Positions 1 to 7,708 of a DNA stretch of 10,042 nt are shown here, one piece after another. The notes under the pieces were generated by a model. The model did no database searches, had not been told where the DNA came from, and saw nothing but the letters and a program-made list of their open reading frames with translations. Positions within the stretch are counted from its first letter, which is position 1. Each line of letters begins with the position of its first letter. Position numbers and translations under genes: made by a program. This DNA comes from Pseudomonadota bacterium (GTDB taxonomy: Bacteria > Pseudomonadota > Alphaproteobacteria > Rhizobiales > Xanthobacteraceae), in NCBI GenBank assembly GCA_021779635.1, contig JAJYAH010000190.1:1-10042 (forward strand), read 5' to 3'.

Positions 1-1
1 G

Positions 2-574
2 GCTCCGCTGGAGGATACCCTGGCGGCCTATGGCTGGATGCTCGATCAGGGACTGAGGCCGGAAAACATCGCCCTTGCCGGAGATTCCGCCGGCGGAAAT
101 CTCGTGCTTGCGACCATGCTCGGCCTGCGCGAACGCGGCTTGCCGCCGGCGGCGGCTGGTGTGCTGATGTCGCCCTGGACGGATCTGGCGGCGACCGGCG
201 AGACTTATGTCAGCCGGGCCGATGCCGATCCGATCCACCAGCGGCCGATGATCGTTGCGCTGGCGAAAAATTATCTCGGCGAAGGCGGCGACCCCCGCGA
301 TCCCCTTGTTTCGCCGCTGTATGCCGACCTCGCCGGGCTGCCGCCGCTGCTGATTCAGGTCGGCGACCGCGAAACGGTGCTCGCTGATTCCACGATGTTT
401 GCGGACAGAGCGCGCGCCGCCGGTGTCGATGTCGAATTGCAGGTCTGGGACGGCATGATCCATGTGTTTCAGATGTTTGGCGAAGAACTTTTGGAAGCAC
501 ACCGGGCGATTGCTTTGATCGGCGAATTTCTGAAACGACATCTGCAAATGAATGCCGACAGGAGGTCACTGTGA
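2..574 (+). CDS. Alpha/beta-hydrolase of the HSL (family IV) esterase/lactonase group, 5'-truncated by the window edge
   Basis: The frame is open from the first base, so only the last 190 residues are visible; whole family members are about 300 residues, and the HGGG oxyanion-hole motif would lie off the left edge. The nucleophile elbow GDSAGG places the catalytic Ser at codon 86-88, followed by the family-typical SPWTDL. The C-terminal half has QVGDRETVLADS, where the catalytic acid is expected, and DGMIHVFQMF with the catalytic His. Members hydrolyse esters or lactones of medium-chain, aromatic or terpenoid compounds in the cytoplasm; this variant resembles the monoterpene-lactone-hydrolase-like subgroup, but the substrate cannot be read. 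In many relatives the acid region reads G-S-D-E or G-D-x-E followed by L-x-D-D-S; here the Asp of LADS is the likeliest acid. The stop overlaps the start of the acyl-CoA dehydrogenase gene (GTGA), implying co-translation and a shared pathway. Family assignment is firm, function tentative. Confidence 0.88.
   Translation, partial: APLEDTLAAYGWMLDQGLRPENIALAGDSAGGNLVLATMLGLRERGLPPAAAGVLMSPWTDLAATGETYVSRADADPIHQRPMIVALAKNYLGEGGDPRDPLVSPLYADLAGLPPLLIQVGDRETVLADSTMFADRARAAGVDVELQVWDGMIHVFQMFGEELLEAHRAIALIGEFLKRHLQMNADRRSL
560..565 (+). promoter_or_regulatory. Shine-Dalgarno AGGAGG for the acyl-CoA dehydrogenase gene
   Basis: A perfect AGGAGG lies five bases before GTG at 571. It decides in favour of this GTG start over the in-frame ATG at 658, which would remove the N-terminal 29 residues. 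Confidence 0.8.
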
Positions 575-1764
575 ACGTTCTTCCCGCCGGTCGGCGCGAT
601 CTGACCGATTCCGAGTTCCATTTTTCGGAACAGCCTGATTTACCGGAGGAGTTGCGGATGCTGCGCGAGCAGGTCCGCCGCTTTGTCGAGAAGGAGGTCG
701 TTCCCTACGGCGAGCAATGGGAGCGCGACGGCAAAATCCCGCGCGAAATATTCCGGCGAATGGGCGCGCTCGGCTTTCTCGGCATGCGCCACCCCGTCGA
801 ATATGGCGGCACTGCCATGGGAGCGCTGGCGTCGCTGGTTTTTGCCGAAGAGCTGGGCCGTTCGACGTTTGGCGGTTTCACGTCATCGACACTGGTGCAC
901 AGCGACATGTCGGCCATTCATATAACGCTGCGGGGCACGGCGCGGCAGAAGGAGAAATATCTTCCGGCGATCATTCGCGGCGAGACGATTTGCTCGATCG
1001 CGGTCACCGAACCCGATGCCGGCTCCGACGTCGCCGGGCTGAAGACGCGCGCGCACCGCGATGGCGATTCCTGGGTGATCAACGGCGCCAAGATGTTCAT
1101 CACCAATGCCGTCTATGGCGATATTTTGATCGTGGCAGCCCGCACCGATCCGGAAGCAAAGGGCAGCCGCGGGTTGTCGCTGTTCATCGTCGAGCGAACG
1201 ACGCCGGGCGTGTCCGTCACAAAGCTTGAAAAGCATGGCTGGCTCTGCTCCGACACCGCGGAAATCGGCTTTCAGGATGTGCGTATTCCCTCAGGTAATC
1301 TGCTCGGTGAGGAGAACAGGGGCTTCTATGGCATCATGGAAACCTTCGAGAACGAGCGCATCTGCATCGGCGGAATTTGCGCCGGCGAATGCGCCAAGGC
1401 GATTGAGCTGACGGCGAATTATGTCCGAAGCCGGCAGGCGTTCGGCGGTTCGTTATGGAGCCAGCAGGCGGTGCGGCTGAAGCTTGCGATGCTCGCCACC
1501 AAGGCCGCCGCCGCCCGGGCGTTGGCCTATCATGCCGCGGAACTCGCCGAGGCCGGCCGCGATTGCGCACGCGAAGTCTCGATGGTCAAGGCGCTCTCGC
1601 CGGAAGTTCTGCAGGAGGTCGTGCATGGCTGCCTGCAGTTGCACGGCGGCACCGGCTTCATGCGCGGCACGCCGATCGAGCGGATGGTCCGCGACGCCCG
1701 GGTGCTCACGATCGGCGGCGGTGCCACTGAAGTCATGCTTGAGGAAGTCGCCAAGCGGATGTGA
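571..1764 (+). CDS. Acyl-CoA dehydrogenase (FAD-dependent), with helix-G catalytic glutamate
   Basis: The 397-residue product has normal length and full family architecture: an N-terminal helical domain (about 25-140), a beta domain beginning with signature CSIAVTEPDAGSD (141-153), and a C-terminal helical domain (about 250-397) with RQAFG (288-292), QLHGGTGF (356-363) and PIERMVRDAR (368-377). It should oxidise an acyl-CoA to the 2,3-enoyl-CoA and pass electrons to ETF in the cytoplasm. At the position of the MCAD-type base (the E of YEGT) the protein reads IGGGATE (381-387), so that Glu is absent. Glu262 in NERICIGG instead aligns with the helix-G catalytic Glu of isovaleryl-CoA and long-chain acyl-CoA dehydrogenases, so the enzyme should be active and of that branch. 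The GTG start is supported by AGGAGG and the 4-nt overlap with the hydrolase. The chain length or branching of the substrate is unknown. Confidence 0.95.
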   Translation: MNVLPAGRRDLTDSEFHFSEQPDLPEELRMLREQVRRFVEKEVVPYGEQWERDGKIPREIFRRMGALGFLGMRHPVEYGGTAMGALASLVFAEELGRSTFGGFTSSTLVHSDMSAIHITLRGTARQKEKYLPAIIRGETICSIAVTEPDAGSDVAGLKTRAHRDGDSWVINGAKMFITNAVYGDILIVAARTDPEAKGSRGLSLFIVERTTPGVSVTKLEKHGWLCSDTAEIGFQDVRIPSGNLLGEENRGFYGIMETFENERICIGGICAGECAKAIELTANYVRSRQAFGGSLWSQQAVRLKLAMLATKAAAARALAYHAAELAEAGRDCAREVSMVKALSPEVLQEVVHGCLQLHGGTGFMRGTPIERMVRDARVLTIGGGATEVMLEEVAKRM

Positions 1765-1796
1765 GAGGCTGCCTACCGGGGGCGACAGACCGCCCT

Positions 1797-1822
1797 TGGC
1801 CGGCGCATCGTGACGCCGGCCA
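1797..1822. terminator. Inverted repeat between the two convergent operons, possible bidirectional terminator
   Basis: A 9-bp perfect stem (1797-1805 with 1814-1822, containing GGCCGGCG/CGCCGGCC) closes an 8-nt loop. A second, smaller stem of 5-6 bp sits immediately before it (1779-1784 with 1791-1796). They fill the 84-nt gap between the stops of the acyl-CoA dehydrogenase and the binding protein, where a terminator serving both strands would be expected. Neither side has a T-tract, so intrinsic termination is not assured; it could instead act as a 3' mRNA stabiliser or a Rho-assisted pause. Confidence 0.5.
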
Positions 1823-1848
1823 GCTTGTCGCGCTTGCTATTGCCGTGG

Positions 1849-3009
1849 TCAGTTCACCGGCTTGTAGCTCAGCGTACTGAACTCGGCCTGCATGATCTTG
1901 AGCTTCTGGTTGGAGAAACGCACGCCGGGTCCAAAGCCGATCGGGGTCATCACGCCGGTTTCGAGATTTTTCGTCTTCTCGACTTCGGCGATGGTGCAGG
2001 CCCAACTGATGTCCTTGCCGCAGCGCCCGATCGCATCGAACAGCACCTTTGCGGCGGCATAACCCGTCATCGTGTAGCGGTTGATGCCCTTGAATTCGGC
2101 TTCCTGGAGCAGAGGCTTGGCCTTTGCGAGGAAGGCCTGTCCGGCGGCCCCGGCGAAGGGTTCGACGTAGTCGACGGCATAGATGCCGTCGCTGGCAGGA
2201 CCCATCAGTTTCAGCACGATCTCGATGCGGCCCGGCCAAAAGATGCCAACCACCGGCTTGACATTTAATTTCTCCAGTTCCTTCACCATGGCAACGTTCT
2301 CGCCGATGATGCCGCCCGCAAGAAACACTTCCACACCCGCATCCTTTAGCCGAAGCATCTCCGAAGAAAAATCCTGCTGGCCCTTTTTGTAGTTTCCGCT
2401 GTAGACGACGTTCAGCTTCTTGTCCTTGACCACCGCGTCGAAGCCGTCGTGCACGGCGATGCCGTAGTCGTCGTCTTGCGTGATCAGTCCCCATTTCTTC
2501 CCCGGGTTTTTATCGGCCAGATAGGTCACGAGATCCCGGATACCTTCTTCGTAGGCCTGTCCGACGATGAAGACGTTCTTGCGTGGTGGCTCCCACAACG
2601 GCTTGAAAGGACCGACGCTGATGACCGTGGGAATTCCGGATTTCTCGAGGACCGGCATGGCCGCAATCGACTGCCCGGACCCTGAGATTCCAAGCATCGC
2701 GAACACCTTGTCGACATCGATCACCTTGCGGAGCCCCTGGATGGTCCGTGCGGTGACGTAACCGTCGTCTTCCAGAACGTATTTGATCTTGCGGCCGTTG
2801 ATGCCGCCTGCGGCGTTGACTTCCGCGATTGCGATCTTCACGCCGATGGTGTGACCGACGCCGAGGATGGCCGGCGGTCCTGTGAGCGGTTCGACATCGC
2901 CGATCAGGATTTCGGTATCGCTGAAGCCCGGGTCGGCCGCAAGCGCACGTCCATTCGCCAGATAAGCACCCGCGAGCAGGATCGACGCGGTCGCCAGATA
3001 CTTGATCAT
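1849..3009 (-). CDS. Periplasmic substrate-binding protein of a Liv-family (HAAT) ABC transporter
   Basis: The 386-residue protein has a Sec signal peptide: Lys at residue 3, a hydrophobic core at about 5-18, and a signal peptidase I site ALA-A after residue 24. There is no lipobox Cys, so it should be free in the periplasm. The mature part follows the Peripla_BP_6 (LivJ/LivK-like) pattern: ILIGDVEPLTGP (34-45), IAEVNAAGGINGRKI (61-75), VFAMLGISGSGQS (102-114) and ITQDDDYG (176-183). Two Cys (330 and 338) near the C-terminus could form a disulfide. It would capture the ligand and deliver it to the LivHM permease encoded just upstream. This family binds branched-chain amino acids but also aromatic acids, amides, urea and other compounds; the acyl-CoA genes nearby suggest a carboxylic acid here. 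It is the last gene of the - strand operon, after a 40-nt gap and with its own strong ribosome-binding site, consistent with a need for excess binding protein. Confidence 0.94.
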   Translation of the reverse strand: MIKYLATASILLAGAYLANGRALAADPGFSDTEILIGDVEPLTGPPAILGVGHTIGVKIAIAEVNAAGGINGRKIKYVLEDDGYVTARTIQGLRKVIDVDKVFAMLGISGSGQSIAAMPVLEKSGIPTVISVGPFKPLWEPPRKNVFIVGQAYEEGIRDLVTYLADKNPGKKWGLITQDDDYGIAVHDGFDAVVKDKKLNVVYSGNYKKGQQDFSSEMLRLKDAGVEVFLAGGIIGENVAMVKELEKLNVKPVVGIFWPGRIEIVLKLMGPASDGIYAVDYVEPFAGAAGQAFLAKAKPLLQEAEFKGINRYTMTGYAAAKVLFDAIGRCGKDISWACTIAEVEKTKNLETGVMTPIGFGPGVRFSNQKLKIMQAEFSTLSYKPVN

Positions 3010-3014
3010 CGTTT

Positions 3015-3020
3015 CCCTCC
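3015..3020 (-). promoter_or_regulatory. Shine-Dalgarno GGAGGG for the substrate-binding protein gene
   Basis: GGAGGG on the - strand lies five bases before ATG at 3009. It is the strongest ribosome-binding site within the transporter genes and fixes the start, giving a well-formed signal peptide. Confidence 0.75.
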
Positions 3021-3026
3021 ATGATT

Positions 3027-3041
3027 GCCGCTGGATGCGGC
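3027..3041 (-). other. Small stem-loop in the livM to binding-protein gap
   Basis: GCCGC and GCGGC (5 bp, extendable by a G-T pair) enclose a 5-nt loop, inside the only clear gap (3010-3049) among the transporter genes. There is no following T-run on the - strand (the nearby homopolymer reads as A's), so it is not an intrinsic terminator. A processing or stability element raising binding-protein mRNA is possible, but a 5-bp stem can arise by chance in GC-rich DNA. Confidence 0.3.
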
Positions 3042-3049
3042 GTATTTTT

Positions 3050-4096
3050 TCAGTAGCGGAGCGGCCAGTTCACCCAGAGCCGCCTTATGTCGTGCCACGC
3101 GCCGACCAGGCCGCGCGGCTGAAAACGCAGAAACAGGATAATGACGAGGCCGTAGAGCATGCTTTTCAGCTCCTGCGCGCCGGTCGAGAACAGAGCGTCT
3201 ATCTGCGAGCTGAACAGGCTGAACAAGAGCCGGGTGGCTTCCGGCAGCAATACAATCAGGATCGTTCCCAACACCGCGCCGAGCGCCGAGCCGAGGCCGC
3301 CGACGATCAATATCGCCAGCGCCTCGATGCTCAGCAGAAACGGAAAGCCCTCGACGCTGACAAAGGAAAGATAAATCCCGTACAGCGCCCCGGCGATACC
3401 GGTGATGAAGGCGCTGGTGACAAAGGCAAACAGCTTGTAGGTATGCAGATTGATGCCCATGACGCGGGCCGCGGTGTCGTTATCCCGTATCGCGACAAAG
3501 GCGCGTCCGATCCGGCTGCGCCGGATATTGAGCGTGGCGAAAAGAGTGAGGATCGCAAAACCGAGGCACAGTTGCGTAAATGCGGCATCGCTGTCGAAAT
3601 TGACGCCGAGTATTTCCGGACGCTGAACCGCAATGCCGCGGGCGCCGTTGGTGACCGTCCGCGCCTCCAGGATGACGGTATTGATAATGAAGGAGAATGC
3701 GAGCGTCGTTATCGCCAGGTAGAGCCCTTTAAGTCGCAGCGACGGCGCGCCGACCACAAGGCTCGCCAGCGCCGGGATGATGCCGGCTCCGAGGAATCCC
3801 ACCAGCGGCGGCAAGCCGTATCTGGAAACCAGCACGGCGTAGGCATAGGCGCCGGTGACCAGGAAGCCGACATGGCCGAGCGAGATCAGACCGGTATAGC
3901 CCGTCAGAATATTGAGGCCGAGGGCACCGACCACCGTGATCAGAATGATCGTCAGGAATGAAAGCGCGTAGGGGTTCAGCAGATAGGGTGCTGCGATCAA
4001 CGCGATGACAAGCACCAGCGACCACAGCCAGACCGGCCGTGAATCCGTGAGCGCGACGAGCTCGCCATAGGTCTCCTTGAAGTCGCCGCTGCGCAT
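3050..4096 (-). CDS. livM: LivM-type permease of the HAAT ABC transporter
   Basis: The 348-residue inner-membrane protein has about nine or ten hydrophobic segments (roughly 22-40, 45-63, 70-92, 97-115, 124-143, 172-190, 222-245, 255-275, 274-292, 311-324). The family hallmarks are GYTGLISLGHVGFLVTGAYA (66-85) in the first conserved loop/helix and RAFVAIRDNDTAARVMGI (198-215), the cytoplasmic coupling loop that contacts the ATPase. It would pair with LivH to form the translocation channel. The ATG at 4096 starts six bases after the livH stop, with only a distant AAAGGG (4108-4113) as a ribosome-binding site, so translation is probably coupled to livH. The length is usual for the family. Transported substrate not deducible. 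Confidence 0.94.
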   Translation of the reverse strand: MRSGDFKETYGELVALTDSRPVWLWSLVLVIALIAAPYLLNPYALSFLTIILITVVGALGLNILTGYTGLISLGHVGFLVTGAYAYAVLVSRYGLPPLVGFLGAGIIPALASLVVGAPSLRLKGLYLAITTLAFSFIINTVILEARTVTNGARGIAVQRPEILGVNFDSDAAFTQLCLGFAILTLFATLNIRRSRIGRAFVAIRDNDTAARVMGINLHTYKLFAFVTSAFITGIAGALYGIYLSFVSVEGFPFLLSIEALAILIVGGLGSALGAVLGTILIVLLPEATRLLFSLFSSQIDALFSTGAQELKSMLYGLVIILFLRFQPRGLVGAWHDIRRLWVNWPLRY

Positions 4097-4102
4097 GGCC
4101 GC

Positions 4103-4975
4103 TCAGACCCTTTCGATGTCGCGTTCGCCGAAGATTCCGAACGGCCGGATCATCAGCACCACGATGATCATCGCAAAACCCGCCACCTCCTTCATGGCGG
4201 AGCCGAGATAGCCCCCGGCAAGATTTTCCGTGATTCCAATCAGGAGGCCGCCAAGACCCGATCCGAGCACGGCATCGAGGCCGCCGAGGATGGTGGCAGG
4301 AAATGCTTTCAGGCCGAGCTGGTACATCGCCGGTGAAAGATCGTAGGACAGCGCAAAGAAGACGCCGGCGATGCCCGCTATCACCGATGACGCGGCCCAG
4401 GCGATCGCGTGAACCCGGGTGGCGCTGATGCCCATCAGCAATGCGGTACGGTCGTCGGCGGCGACCGCGCGCATCGCGATGCCGAACTTGCTGTAGCGAA
4501 AGAAGGCCCACAGGATGGCAAGCATCAGCAGAAGCGTTGCGATGACGGCTATCTGGCCGGTGCGAACGCCGATACCGCCGAGGCGGACGATGCCGCGGCC
4601 GGCCCCCAGGTCAAGCCCATGGGGATAGGCGTCCCAGATGAAGCCGATCGACGAGCGCAGGATGACCGCAAGTCCGATCGTCACCATCACGGTGGCGAAC
4701 ACCGGCTCGCCCAGCATCGGCCGCATGACGAGGCGCTCGATGACGAGGCCGAGCACGATGGCAAACAGGATGGCGCCCAGCGCGACCACGAAGACATTCC
4801 CGCTGACCGTCGTTGAAATGGTCCATGCAACGTAGGCCACCATCATGGTCATCTCGCCTTGCGCGAAGTTAACCAGGCCGGTCGACTTGTAAATCACAGC
4901 GAAGCCCATCGCGATCAGGCCATAGATGGCGCCGATCGCGAGCCCGGAGACCAGCAGCTGGACCAGATATGCCAT
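4103..4975 (-). CDS. livH: LivH-type permease of the HAAT ABC transporter
   Basis: The 290-residue inner-membrane protein has the typical LivH length and motifs: an N-terminal hydrophobic helix, then STGLVNFAQGEM (31-42), the coupling-loop motif RAVAADDRTALLMGI (169-183), and late hydrophobic helices around 188-208, 236-250 and 262-280. It should form the transmembrane dimer with LivM. Its ATG overlaps the stop codon of the acyl-CoA synthetase gene as TGATG, so ribosomes finishing the ligase can restart here; a GGAG (4986-4989) lies ten bases upstream. That coupling ties the amounts of ligase and permease together. Confidence 0.95.
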   Translation of the reverse strand: MAYLVQLLVSGLAIGAIYGLIAMGFAVIYKSTGLVNFAQGEMTMMVAYVAWTISTTVSGNVFVVALGAILFAIVLGLVIERLVMRPMLGEPVFATVMVTIGLAVILRSSIGFIWDAYPHGLDLGAGRGIVRLGGIGVRTGQIAVIATLLLMLAILWAFFRYSKFGIAMRAVAADDRTALLMGISATRVHAIAWAASSVIAGIAGVFFALSYDLSPAMYQLGLKAFPATILGGLDAVLGSGLGGLLIGITENLAGGYLGSAMKEVAGFAMIIVVLMIRPFGIFGERDIERV

Positions 4976-6912
4976 CAGCCCGGCGCTCCGTAGATGATCT
5001 CCAGTTCGCGCGCGAATTTCTTCTCGATCATGGCGCGGCGCACCTTTTGCGTGGCCGTCAGTTCGCCGTCATCGTGATCGAGTTCCTTTTCCAGGATGGC
5101 GAAGCGGCGGACGTTCTCGACCCGCGCGAACCGCTTGTTGGTGGCGGCAACAACGCCATCGACCAGATCATGCACCTCGGGGAGCTGAGCGAGGGATTTG
5201 TAATTGGTGTAGGCCAGCGCCTTGTCGCGCGCCCATCGCCCCACCGTGTCGTAATCGACCTGAATGATGGCGCCGAGATATTTGCGGGCCTCGCCGACCA
5301 CGATCGCTTCCTTGATGAATTCGCTGTCCTTTAGCGCATTCTCGATCTCGGAAGGGGCGATGTTCTTGCCGCCCGCGGTGATGATGATCGCCTTCTTGCG
5401 GTCGACGACGGTGATTTCACCGTTATCCATGACGTCGACGATGTCGCCGCTCCGTAACCATCCGCCCGGTTCGAGCGAGGCGGTCGAGGCCTTCTCGTCG
5501 AGGAAATAGCCTTTGAAGACGCCGGGATTCCTTAAGAGAATCTCGCCGTCGGTGTCGCGCTTCCATTCAGTCCGGGGCAGCGGCAAGCCGCATCCGCCGA
5601 GGCGGTGATGGGCGTCGTGCTGGACGAAGGCGACGCCGCCGGATTCGGTCAGACCATAGCCCTGCGATACCGGGCGCCCGATGATGTCGAAGAACCGCAG
5701 CGTTTCCGGCGATATCGATGCGCCGGCACATAACCGATGACGGCTGCGGTTCAATCCGAGATGGCGCTGGATATCGCGGAACATCAGGATGTAGAGCAGG
5801 CCGTAGGCGACCCGATCGCCCAGCGTCTGGCTTCCGTCGGCGGACTGCCGGCGATCGGACAGTCTGCGGCCCAGCGCGAAACAGGCTTTTGCAAGACGCT
5901 GCCGCAGCCAACCGCTCTCGCCGAGCTTGAACAGGAAATGCTGCTGCAGCTTTTCATAGATGCGGGGAACGCCGACGAAGAAAGTCGGCGCGATCTCGCG
6001 GATGTTGACGGCAACCGTATCGATCGACTCGGCGAAGTTGACGGTGCCGCCGAGGACAAGCTGCATCACCTCGGAGTAGCAGCGCTCGGCAACGTGGCAA
6101 AGCGGCAGGTAACAAACCGATTCAAACGGCTTGTCTGACATGTCCACCGCCCCGGCATAGGCAAATGCCGCATAGACCAGATTGCGATGTGTGAGCATGG
6201 CGCCTTTCGGCGGTCCTGTGGTGCCGGAGGTATAGACCAGGATACACACGTCGTCGGACGATGCCTGGTCGATCAGGCGATCGAGGGTTGCGTTCGCGTC
6301 AGGCTTTGCGAGGGCATACTTGTTGCCGAGTTCGCACAGCGCCTCGAACGACATCAGTTGCTTCTGGCGATAGTGCCGCAAGCCTTTCATGTCGATGCAG
6401 ACGATCGCCTCGAGCGCAGGTAGTCCATCATCGGCCATGGCGTCGAGCACCTTGTCGGTCTGCTCCTGGTCGCCGGTCACGACGACGCGCGCGCCGCAGT
6501 GCCGAACGATGTACTGCAGCTCGATCCACGGATTGGTCGGATAGATGCCGACCGCGATTGCGCCGATCATCTGGATGCCGAGGTCGGCGTAAAACCATTC
6601 AGGTGTATCCTCGCCCGCAATGGCGACGCGGTCGCCGGGCTTGATTCCGAGCGACATCAGGCCGAGCGCGACCAGGCGCGCCGTCGTGTAATAGTGGCGC
6701 CACGAATAGCGTTTCCAGATCCCGTGCTCTTTCTCGCGCAGGGCGAGCCGGTCGCCATGGAGCCCGGCACGCTGGCGCAGCAGTTGCGGAATGGTGATCG
6801 CGGCGTCCTGCAGCGCGTTGTGCAATGAGGTGGCATCGGATGCGACGGGCGCTTGCGCCGGCTTCGCCGAAATCGGCGGATGCACGGTCCGCATGCTGTC
6901 AAGCGCCGACAT
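4975..6912 (-). CDS. Long-chain-type acyl-CoA synthetase (AMP-forming ligase, ANL superfamily)
   Basis: The 645-residue protein activates a carboxylic acid with ATP and CoA through an acyl-adenylate. All core ANL motifs are present: P-loop YTSGTTGPPKG (227-237), the PTFFVGVPRIYEKL region (309-322) typical of the FAA1/COG1022 long-chain branch, QGYGLTESG (417-425), the ribose-binding Asp490 in RSGD, the hinge/A8 region DRKKAIIITAGGKNIAPSEI (504-523), and the A10 catalytic Lys623 in LTATQKVRR. No signal peptide or membrane segment is seen, so it is cytoplasmic or peripherally membrane-bound. The gene lies between the ATPase and permease genes, overlapping livG by 14 nt and livH by 1 nt. ATG 6912 is favoured by GGTGA (6916-6920) directly upstream; ATG 6894 is an alternative that avoids the overlap. 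Length and motif set favour a long-chain or bulky hydrophobic acid, but the exact substrate is unknown. Confidence 0.94.
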   Translation of the reverse strand: MSALDSMRTVHPPISAKPAQAPVASDATSLHNALQDAAITIPQLLRQRAGLHGDRLALREKEHGIWKRYSWRHYYTTARLVALGLMSLGIKPGDRVAIAGEDTPEWFYADLGIQMIGAIAVGIYPTNPWIELQYIVRHCGARVVVTGDQEQTDKVLDAMADDGLPALEAIVCIDMKGLRHYRQKQLMSFEALCELGNKYALAKPDANATLDRLIDQASSDDVCILVYTSGTTGPPKGAMLTHRNLVYAAFAYAGAVDMSDKPFESVCYLPLCHVAERCYSEVMQLVLGGTVNFAESIDTVAVNIREIAPTFFVGVPRIYEKLQQHFLFKLGESGWLRQRLAKACFALGRRLSDRRQSADGSQTLGDRVAYGLLYILMFRDIQRHLGLNRSRHRLCAGASISPETLRFFDIIGRPVSQGYGLTESGGVAFVQHDAHHRLGGCGLPLPRTEWKRDTDGEILLRNPGVFKGYFLDEKASTASLEPGGWLRSGDIVDVMDNGEITVVDRKKAIIITAGGKNIAPSEIENALKDSEFIKEAIVVGEARKYLGAIIQVDYDTVGRWARDKALAYTNYKSLAQLPEVHDLVDGVVAATNKRFARVENVRRFAILEKELDHDDGELTATQKVRRAMIEKKFARELEIIYGAPG

Positions 6913-7708
6913 CGGTCACCGCTTTCTGGCCGGCATGGCTCTCGCGATGGCCGCCGAGATAGGCCTCGGCGACGGCCGGATCGTGCCGTATCTCGTTCGG
7001 TGCGCCTGCGGCGATCTTACGGCCGAAATTCAGGACATGAACGGAATCCGAGATGTCCATCACGATCCGCATCTCGTGCTCGATCATCACCACCGTGATG
7101 CCCAGTTCGTCACGAATATCGAGTACGAACCGGGCGATGTCTTCGGTCTCCTCCTGGTTCATGCCCGATACCATTTCGTCGAGCAGCAACAGCTTCGGTT
7201 CGCAGGCGAGCGCACGGGCAAGCTCGACGCGTTTCTGCTGGCCATAGGACAGCGTTCCGACAATGGCATCGCGGATGTGTTCGATCTCGAGGAATTCGAT
7301 GATCTCCTCGACCCGCCGCCGGGCGTCGATCTCCTCGGCCCGGGTGCGGCCGAAGAACAGCACGGCGTCGAGGACGCTGGAACGCAGATGGGTGTGACGG
7401 CCGGTCAGGATGTTTTCGACCACCGTGCCATGCTTGAACAGCGCCAGGTTCTGAAAGGTTCGGCCGATGCCGATGGCGGCAAAACGCCACGGCGATACGC
7501 GGGCAAGATCGGTACCGTCAAACATGATACGGCCGGTGCTCGGCCGCAGCACGCCACTGATGATGTTGAACAGCGTGGTCTTTCCAGCGCCGTTGGGGCC
7601 GATGACGCTGCAGATTTCACCCGGCGCCACGGCGAGACTGACGTCGGAAATCGCCTTGAGGCCGCCAAAATTCTTGCTGATGTTTTCGACCGAAAGCAGC
7701 GCGGTCAC
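6899..7708 (-). CDS. livG: LivG-type ATPase of the HAAT ABC transporter
   Basis: The 269-residue nucleotide-binding subunit has Walker A GPNGAGKTT (37-45), a Q-loop RTFQNLALF with Gln86, ABC signature LSYGQQK (153-159), Walker B LLLLDE (173-178) with catalytic Glu178, and an H-loop His211 in MIEHEM. The RTFQN motif and the GHTV-type insert after it are typical of LivG. The residue after the Walker B Glu is Met (DEM) rather than the usual Pro. The start chosen is GTG at 7708, which forms a GTGA overlap with the livF stop and sits five bases after GAGGTGG; an in-frame GTG at 7717 would add only three valine-rich residues and would bury the ribosome-binding site. It would work with LivF as an ATPase heterodimer on the cytoplasmic face of LivHM. 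Confidence 0.94.
   Translation of the reverse strand: MTALLSVENISKNFGGLKAISDVSLAVAPGEICSVIGPNGAGKTTLFNIISGVLRPSTGRIMFDGTDLARVSPWRFAAIGIGRTFQNLALFKHGTVVENILTGRHTHLRSSVLDAVLFFGRTRAEEIDARRRVEEIIEFLEIEHIRDAIVGTLSYGQQKRVELARALACEPKLLLLDEMVSGMNQEETEDIARFVLDIRDELGITVVMIEHEMRIVMDISDSVHVLNFGRKIAAGAPNEIRHDPAVAEAYLGGHRESHAGQKAVTDVGA

Noticed and set aside
571..1764. Acyl-CoA dehydrogenase suspected to be catalytically dead because the YEGT-type Glu is missing
   Set aside because: Glu262 occupies the alternative helix-G position used by isovaleryl-CoA and long-chain acyl-CoA dehydrogenases, so an active enzyme is more likely.
3002..3961. Long + strand open frame opposite livM
   Set aside because: It is antisense to a clearly conserved permease. 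Its composition (rich in Arg, Gln, Asp, Glu) is typical of the reverse complement of a GC-rich hydrophobic gene, and no domain is recognisable.
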